The notes under the pieces: generated by a model
Seen by the model: only the letters and a program-made list of their open reading frames with translations
What the model was told of the DNA's origin: nothing
Databases searched by the model: none
Made by a program: the position numbers and the translations under genes
In this document: positions 58,905-64,000 of the stretch, in pieces
Layout of the letters: each line of letters opens with the position of its first letter
How positions within the stretch are numbered: position 1 is the stretch's first letter
NCBI GenBank assembly: GCA_030619885.1
Contig: JAUXAN010000005.1
Coordinates: 17,627-81,626, forward strand
Source: a bacterium
GTDB taxonomy: Bacteria; Hydrothermota; DG-26; JAUXAN01
Length of the DNA: 64,000 nucleotides
Direction: 5' to 3'

Positions 58905-60299
58905 TTATCCTCCTATAGCTTTTGAAACTATTATACCGATCAACGAAGTCAATTGTTGTTCAAACTCACTGCTAACATCAGAGGCTCCACTTTTAGCATG
59001 AACTATTTCATGTAAAAGAGTTCCAGCATAGTCTTTAAGACTTCTAAGTTGACCTCGCTTAATAATTATCCTCCCTGTTGATTCCTCCCATAATCCCGAT
59101 GCTTCTGTGAAAGAATGCGATTCCAGTCTCATAGTTTCTGATATCTTTATCTCTCTCACTTTTCGAGGCTTTCCGCCTATAAAACTTATAATTGCATCAG
59201 TCATTCTGAAAATTTCTTTTTCTTTGGGAGTCATGTCTTTTTCGTCAATAAATTTAAACTCAAAACTTTCATTCCATTCTCTCTTGAACTGATCCATATC
59301 TCGAATCAGATTACCTGAGATATCACGCAATCCTCTAATCTTCTCCTTTATATTTTCAGGTATAGTAACTATCTCATATCCATCGCTCCTCGCTTTATCA
59401 ACCATATCCGTCGCATACATGAGTTCCTCAGGTGTAAAGAAAACAACTTTTTCGAGAGAGTTCAGTAACTTACATGCATGAACGCTAACATCCGTCCACG
59501 TGAGTTCGTCATGAAGCGTTCCATCCTGATAACCCTTTAAATCGTTAACCAAGCTTTTTGCAATAATTTTACTCTTGCACGAAAGGAGAATGGATTTTAC
59601 TCTTTCGGAATAAGCACTCCGACCAACGTTGGTTCTTTCTCTATTTAATGCTTTACGAATAGCTTTAGTAAGAGAGGTTATGTTATAAGAAAATATGAAT
59701 CCCTCTTCTTCTGCAACTTTAACACCGTTGACGTAAATTCTGGCTGTCTCCTCCTTTTTCTCTAAAACTTCTCCATATTGTGTTGGTTCGAGAATTTTCT
59801 CTCCGGAAAATCTCAAGAATAAATCTTTTGCTTTCTCAATGTCCTTACCAGTGCAACCCTCTAGAATAAATTCGGTTCCAATGGAATTGAAGTCTGAAGG
59901 AGGATGAATATATGCGTGCAGTGTTATTACATCTTCAAAGTCATGTTTCTCTGATTTTCCAAGTGTTATATCTCCATGGCGGGATTTAATAAATACCTTT
60001 ACTCTTTTTCTATCAAATGTTGCAAGAGCATCTTTTAATCCGATGCCAAACTTTCCAATAACATTAGGATTTTTTAATTTTTCTTCATCCTCTTTTTGGG
60101 TCAGATGCTCGTATCTTAAACCACGTCCAAAATCCCTAATGTGCCACAGCCTCTTCTTATCCTTAAAGATTTCTATCTTTTTTGTACCAGTTAGGATTTC
60201 TTCATCTATGGCATTTGCTATTACTTCTCTAATGGCATGATATACTTCCCAATCCTCCAATATTTTTTCGATATTGAGGTCAAACTTCTTTCCGTCCAT
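58905..60299 (-). CDS. GHKL (Hsp90-type) ATPase domain fused to C-terminal HEXXH metalloprotease-like domain
   Basis: REVIANAIDEE, IRDFGRGL, NVIGKFGIGLKDALATF (GHKL N, G1, G2 boxes); LLHEIVHAKSGASDVSSEFEQQL at the C-terminus. Confidence 0.75.
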   Translation of the reverse strand: MDGKKFDLNIEKILEDWEVYHAIREVIANAIDEEILTGTKKIEIFKDKKRLWHIRDFGRGLRYEHLTQKEDEEKLKNPNVIGKFGIGLKDALATFDRKRVKVFIKSRHGDITLGKSEKHDFEDVITLHAYIHPPSDFNSIGTEFILEGCTGKDIEKAKDLFLRFSGEKILEPTQYGEVLEKKEETARIYVNGVKVAEEEGFIFSYNITSLTKAIRKALNRERTNVGRSAYSERVKSILLSCKSKIIAKSLVNDLKGYQDGTLHDELTWTDVSVHACKLLNSLEKVVFFTPEELMYATDMVDKARSDGYEIVTIPENIKEKIRGLRDISGNLIRDMDQFKREWNESFEFKFIDEKDMTPKEKEIFRMTDAIISFIGGKPRKVREIKISETMRLESHSFTEASGLWEESTGRIIIKRGQLRSLKDYAGTLLHEIVHAKSGASDVSSEFEQQLTSLIGIIVSKAIGG

Positions 60300-60340
60300 T
60301 ATACTTACACCCCAATAAACCCTTTGCCCCCGATTTCACT

Positions 60341-60640
60341 TAACGGCTCGGCGGGTATGCGAAGCCTTCGGTTTCGCCTTGGCGAAAGCAAGACTTCTGC
60401 CGAACCGAAGGTTCGAGTGGAAGGCTTGTCCATACGGATCCATCGGACGTGCCGAAGGTTTGGGCGAAGTGAGGCGAATCGTGTTTACGCTCTCGCTGAA
60501 ACTTCGCTGCATACCTGTTTGATAGTCCCGACAAGTCGGGATTCGTTCCGTTTGCCTCGCCCCGTGAGATAGCCAGCATCTAACGGGGCTCGCCGAACGA
60601 AGCCCAAACTATACCCGCCGAGCCGATAGGCAAAATGGAG
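60341..60640. other. attC-like GC-rich site with nested palindromes
   Basis: ACTTAAC-GGCTCGGCGGGTAT near 60341 and ATACCCGCCGAGCC-GATAGGC near 60614; long variable loop. Confidence 0.5.
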
Positions 60641-60653
60641 CGAAGCGACATTT

Positions 60654-60745
60654 TGCCTATCGTTTCCAGCATATACGACGTTGCGACCGAAGTGAGCAAT
60701 GTCCCGAAGGGCAAGGGCGTTAGCCCGCAGTGTATATGTTGTGTT
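60654..60745. other. attC-like site interrupted at its GTT core
   Basis: CCAGCATATACGACGTTGCGACCGAAGTGAGCAATGTCCCGAAGGGCAAGGGCGTTAGCCCGCAGTGTATATGTTGTGTT; close match to the 62495 site. Confidence 0.65.
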
Positions 60746-60863
60746 GAGACTGTCGAAAAACCCCTATAAACAACAAAAATGTTCTCCTTCACCTCTAAAA
60801 TCTCCTGATATTTAAGCACTTTCAAAATCTCCTTTCTCAAAAATCAAGTTTTTCGACAGTCTC
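60746..60863. mobile_element. 118-bp MITE-like element with IS1182-type termini
   Basis: GAGACTGTCGAAAAAC ... GTTTTTCGACAGTCTC, flanked on both sides by GTT. Confidence 0.7.
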
Positions 60864-61601
60864 GTTAGGCGACGTTTCTATCTCCCTTTTCTCCCTCTGC
60901 ATAATACCACATCTTCAATATCTATCTGACTTCTTATAAAGTCAGATAATTCTTTTGAACATTCAGCTAATCCAGTCACTATTCCTTCCTGTTCCTCTAT
61001 TCGCTCAAAAATTGAGATTTTCCTTTTTTCAGTACGCCGTAATATTTGAGCCGCATAGGAGCTACCTTCTTCAATAAATCGGTCATGGTTCCATTCATAT
61101 ATTGCTGAATTGATATAGGGAAATCGCTTTTCATCCGACCTATGTAAATCGAAAATTAGATATTCTATTGCTCCACCTTTTATGTGAACTAAATCAATAA
61201 TTCTTCTGCGAATATTTGGAGCGAATAGTTTCATAATCTCTTCTGATGTATCATCGCGTAGATGAGCCAATAGTAAATGCAACCTATGACGTTGTGAGTA
61301 TAATAGCCTTTTTAATACGTCAATTTCTTCTTTGCTAAAACTTTTCTTCTCTGCGTTTCTCTTAATTAGTGATAATATTTCTTGGGCATTATCTATAATA
61401 TCCTCAAGAGAAAGCTGTATTTCGATAATTTTTCTCTGAATATGTTTTTTCTTTTTGACCTTACCTTTGTCATAAAGTGACTTCAAACTATCTGTTATCA
61501 GTTTATATAAAGAAATCACGGGACCTAAATATTCTATCATCTTATTACCTCACATTTACTTTGTGAATATTTTAAACATATATATGAAATGTCGCCTAAC
61601 G
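60864..61601 (-). other. Cassette-like module, ends GTTAGGCGACGTTTC/GAAATGTCGCCTAAC
   Basis: 14 of 15 bp complementary ends around one CDS. Confidence 0.7.
60878..61540 (-). CDS. Hypothetical helical protein (220 aa)
   Basis: Full-length ORF filling the module. Confidence 0.65.
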   Translation of the reverse strand: MIEYLGPVISLYKLITDSLKSLYDKGKVKKKKHIQRKIIEIQLSLEDIIDNAQEILSLIKRNAEKKSFSKEEIDVLKRLLYSQRHRLHLLLAHLRDDTSEEIMKLFAPNIRRRIIDLVHIKGGAIEYLIFDLHRSDEKRFPYINSAIYEWNHDRFIEEGSSYAAQILRRTEKRKISIFERIEEQEGIVTGLAECSKELSDFIRSQIDIEDVVLCRGRKGR

Positions 61602-61882
61602 TCAGACTGTGTGAAAACTGTTGCAAAATTTTATTCATTCTATTATAATTATAATCATATAAAAATATGAGAATGTCAAGTCCGAAGGATCCGTTTGGAG
61701 AGGAAAAATGCAATACATAGAGGGACAACCAAGAAACCAGACAATTTTATTTCCTGTCGCAGATCCGTATGGGAAGGCACCGAGTTTTGTAATTTGGTGG
61801 ACTGACCCCAAAAGCGACCCCTACCCGAAAGCAACTAAATTTTTTTGAATTCTCTAAAATAAAGGACTTTTTCGACAGTCTC
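61602..61882. repeat. Accessory-island repeat copy C, with an internal deletion relative to A and B
   Basis: GTCAGACTGTGTGAAAACTGTTGC ... GGACTTTTTCGACAGTCTC; lacks the CCCGTCCCGACTAGTCGGGATCCGTAGGGATATGGGA segment. Confidence 0.9.
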
Positions 61883-62501
61883 GTTAGGCGACGTAAAATT
61901 GCTCATTTTCCATTTGTTTCTTTTTTCGTTTTTTCCCAAAATTCGACCTCCTTTTTTCTTCCTTTTGTCGAAACATTGTAACTTTTTATCAATAATGAAA
62001 AGAAAATAACCATGAATACAAAAGCTATCACAACCATAATAATCGTATTTACTCTGATTAGTAAGAATAATCCTAAAACACTATTTAATGAAAATAAAAG
62101 AGGAAATTCAGCATTAGAGATTACTCTACTGATAAATGACGTTTGTATTTTATGTTTTCCTCCTAAAGTTTCCCATTTAAGTCCAGCAATCTCTGTTTCG
62201 ATAAACACTTCAATATAGGCTGCTACTCTAAAAATAGCCTGAAGCCTTCTAATTTCATCAAACCATAAAAAGGCAATCAACAACGCCGATGAAAGAAATA
62301 ATATATAGTTATTCCATGCAAGCCCCACACCTATAACACCTAATGTAATTATTATAGCAAGATTGATAATTTGATGGCGTCTCTCCAAATAGTGTCTTAT
62401 TTCTGCACGTAATTGCCGATATTCTTCTAATTTGGCTTCCATGGTATTATTTTCGGAATCCTTACCCATTATATTTACCACCAGATTTTATTTCGCCTAA
62501 C
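61883..62501 (-). other. Cassette-like module, ends GTTAGGCGACGTAAAAT/ATTTTATTTCGCCTAAC
   Basis: About 15 of 17 bp complementary ends around one CDS. Confidence 0.7.
61903..62469 (-). CDS. Hypothetical membrane protein with four predicted TM segments
   Basis: IINLAIIITLGVIGVGLAW, ILFLSSALLIAFLWF, LLFSLNSVLGLFLLIRV, IIMVVIAFVFMVIFF. Confidence 0.68.
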   Translation of the reverse strand: MGKDSENNTMEAKLEEYRQLRAEIRHYLERRHQIINLAIIITLGVIGVGLAWNNYILFLSSALLIAFLWFDEIRRLQAIFRVAAYIEVFIETEIAGLKWETLGGKHKIQTSFISRVISNAEFPLLFSLNSVLGLFLLIRVNTIIMVVIAFVFMVIFFSLLIKSYNVSTKGRKKEVEFWEKTKKETNGK

Positions 62502-62584
62502 GTTCCCAGCATATGCGACGTGCGACCGAAGGGAGCAATGTCCCGAAGGGCAAGGGCGATAGCCCGTAGCGTATATGCTGTGTT
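62495..62584. other. attC-like site, abutted by an IS end
   Basis: GCCTAAC-GTTCC-CAGCATATGCG ... CGTATATGCTG-T-GTT. Confidence 0.72.
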
Positions 62585-64000
62585 GAGACTGTCGAAAAAG
62601 TCATTTTGGAAAAGTTCCATTCTTTCTAAATAGTCATTTTTCAACATCTAATTCTAATCTCTGTTTTGTTGAACTCGCAAAGTCCACATCCACATATATT
62701 TCCTGATCTTTTAGCCATATTGCATCCCATAACATGCAATTTTCCCAATATTATGCACTATACAATATAGCAACCATTGAATATTCGCCTTTGCTTTTCC
62801 TCGCAATGTAAGGTAATCCATCCTTTTTTGTGTCCGTATGTTTGCAAAAACAGGTTCTACTATCTTCATCCTCTCGCTATAAATCTGTCGCCCTTCTTCT
62901 GTATCAATCTTCTTAATCATCTCTTTTGAAAAGTTCCGTTCATGTTTTTCTATCGGTATCGATAAATACCTTCTCTTCGTCTCCTTTTTCTTAAGACATT
63001 TCTCTCTTAACTTACAACCAGTACAATCTTTCTGTCTTGAAACATATTTTCTTAACACATAATTCTTTATTTTGGCTCTCCTGTTATCCAGTCTCAGTTC
63101 TTTTCCATTGGGACAAATGTACACATCCTTTTCTTTGTTATATTGAAAATCTTCTCTCGTGTATTTTTTCCTCTTATCTGGTTTATGTCTATCTGCTGTA
63201 GCAAACCGTGGATCTCTTTTCCGAAAGTTTACATCTGGTATATAAGCATCAAGTTTTTCATCACTGCATTTTTTTAAATTATCTTCGCTATGATAATTGC
63301 TGTCAGCAATAAATGTCTTTCCTTCAAAATAGCTCTCTCCCAGTCCAATTGCTTTCGCATTTTCTTTTGCACCTTCTATCATTGGTCCTACATGCTCATT
63401 GTCCTGGCCGTTCCCAAATGCTTCTGAGTGCACAATAATTTGATGTTTGGAATCTACTAATGCCTGACAATTGTAACCTTGTATTACTCCATGTGATGTT
63501 TTCATTTTTGCCGATTCGTTGTCTGTTATATTACTTTTTATCTCTTTGCCTCGTTTCCCTTGTTTGCTTTCATTCTCTGAAAGCCATTTCTCTATCTTTT
63601 CTGCCTTCGCTTTCAATTTCTTCATTTGTTTCTCCTTACTCTCCTTATCATCATTGATTGCTTCCATCGAATCTTCCTCAGCATCTGTTTTTATATGCTT
63701 CTCCATCAGGTACTTGATTGTTTTTTCCACTTTCTCTTTCTTCTTCCTCAAGTCTCCTTTTGTTCCACTCCATTCTTTGGAAGCATTTGAGGACAATTTG
63801 CACCCATCTATTGAAAACTTTGTACCTTCAAGTAAATTCATTTCATTGCAGACGAGCAAAATATTTCTAAAAAGGGACATAATTTCTTCTTTCATTGATG
63901 ATACAAATTTCGCTATAGTTGAATGATCAGGTTCTGACCATCCTGAAAGTGCTATAAATGTTACGTTTTCTCTGCACACTCTCTCAATCTTTCTTGATGA
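62585..64000 (-). mobile_element. IS1182-type insertion sequence, truncated by the right window edge
   Basis: Left end GAGACTGTCGAAAAAG immediately after an attC GTT; contains the transposase CDS. Confidence 0.75.
62711..64000 (-). CDS. IS1182-family (DDE) transposase, 5' end outside the window
   Basis: SSRKIERVCRENVTFIALSGWSEPDHSTIAKF, KTSHGVIQGYNCQALVDSKHQIIV, FIADSNYHSEDNL, CTGCKLREKCLKK; frame open to base 64000. Confidence 0.88.
   Translation of the reverse strand, partial: SSRKIERVCRENVTFIALSGWSEPDHSTIAKFVSSMKEEIMSLFRNILLVCNEMNLLEGTKFSIDGCKLSSNASKEWSGTKGDLRKKKEKVEKTIKYLMEKHIKTDAEEDSMEAINDDKESKEKQMKKLKAKAEKIEKWLSENESKQGKRGKEIKSNITDNESAKMKTSHGVIQGYNCQALVDSKHQIIVHSEAFGNGQDNEHVGPMIEGAKENAKAIGLGESYFEGKTFIADSNYHSEDNLKKCSDEKLDAYIPDVNFRKRDPRFATADRHKPDKRKKYTREDFQYNKEKDVYICPNGKELRLDNRRAKIKNYVLRKYVSRQKDCTGCKLREKCLKKKETKRRYLSIPIEKHERNFSKEMIKKIDTEEGRQIYSERMKIVEPVFANIRTQKRMDYLTLRGKAKANIQWLLYCIVHNIGKIACYGMQYG

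Noticed and set aside
60580-60840. 86-aa ORF (MRKEILKVLKYQEILEVKENIF...) on the minus strand.
   Set aside because: It spans the MITE and the attC-like site, so it is probably a chance reading frame through repeats.
52805-61820. Repeated about 250-bp units could be a CRISPR-like array.
   Set aside because: Copies are kilobases apart and separated by genes; no short regular repeat/spacer pattern.

Overview
The window is a bacterial chromosomal segment. Several secreted proteins with C-terminal 'YPNPF' FlgD/Por-type sorting tails suggest an FCB-like or candidate-phylum genome, but this taxonomic guess is inference only. The left part (1-41.6 kb) is mostly housekeeping: a succinyl/citryl-CoA synthetase-like pair plus citryl-CoA lyase-like gene, coaX, tsaE, a stand-alone GMP synthase ATP-PPase, gcvPB, RNase HI, rnpB, clpC, ribF, ftsH and folE. 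It also holds a block of large secreted beta-propeller or sorting-domain proteins and a HEAT-repeat/permease fusion. The right part (about 52.9-64 kb) is an accessory island of minus-strand modules: a membrane protein, a TrlF-like PHP/ATPase, an R-M pair, a GHKL-ATPase/HEXXH fusion, and unknown proteins. The modules are bounded by complementary ends starting GTT and separated by attC-like sites. An IS1182-type transposase runs off the right edge. A similar attC-like site flanks another R-M module at 13.9-15.8 kb. The most striking observation is a GIY-YIG nuclease ORF located exactly in the loop of helix P3 of the RNase P RNA gene. Its 18-bp P3 stem is preserved, and the ORF runs without a stop into the catalytic core of the RNA. 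Other notable points are an IS end and a MITE both abutting the GTT core of attC-like sites, palindromes read in frame inside CDSs, a shared 5'UTR repeat in front of three secreted-protein genes, and several apparently leaderless genes. All calls were made by reading the sequence; no database search or computation was run.
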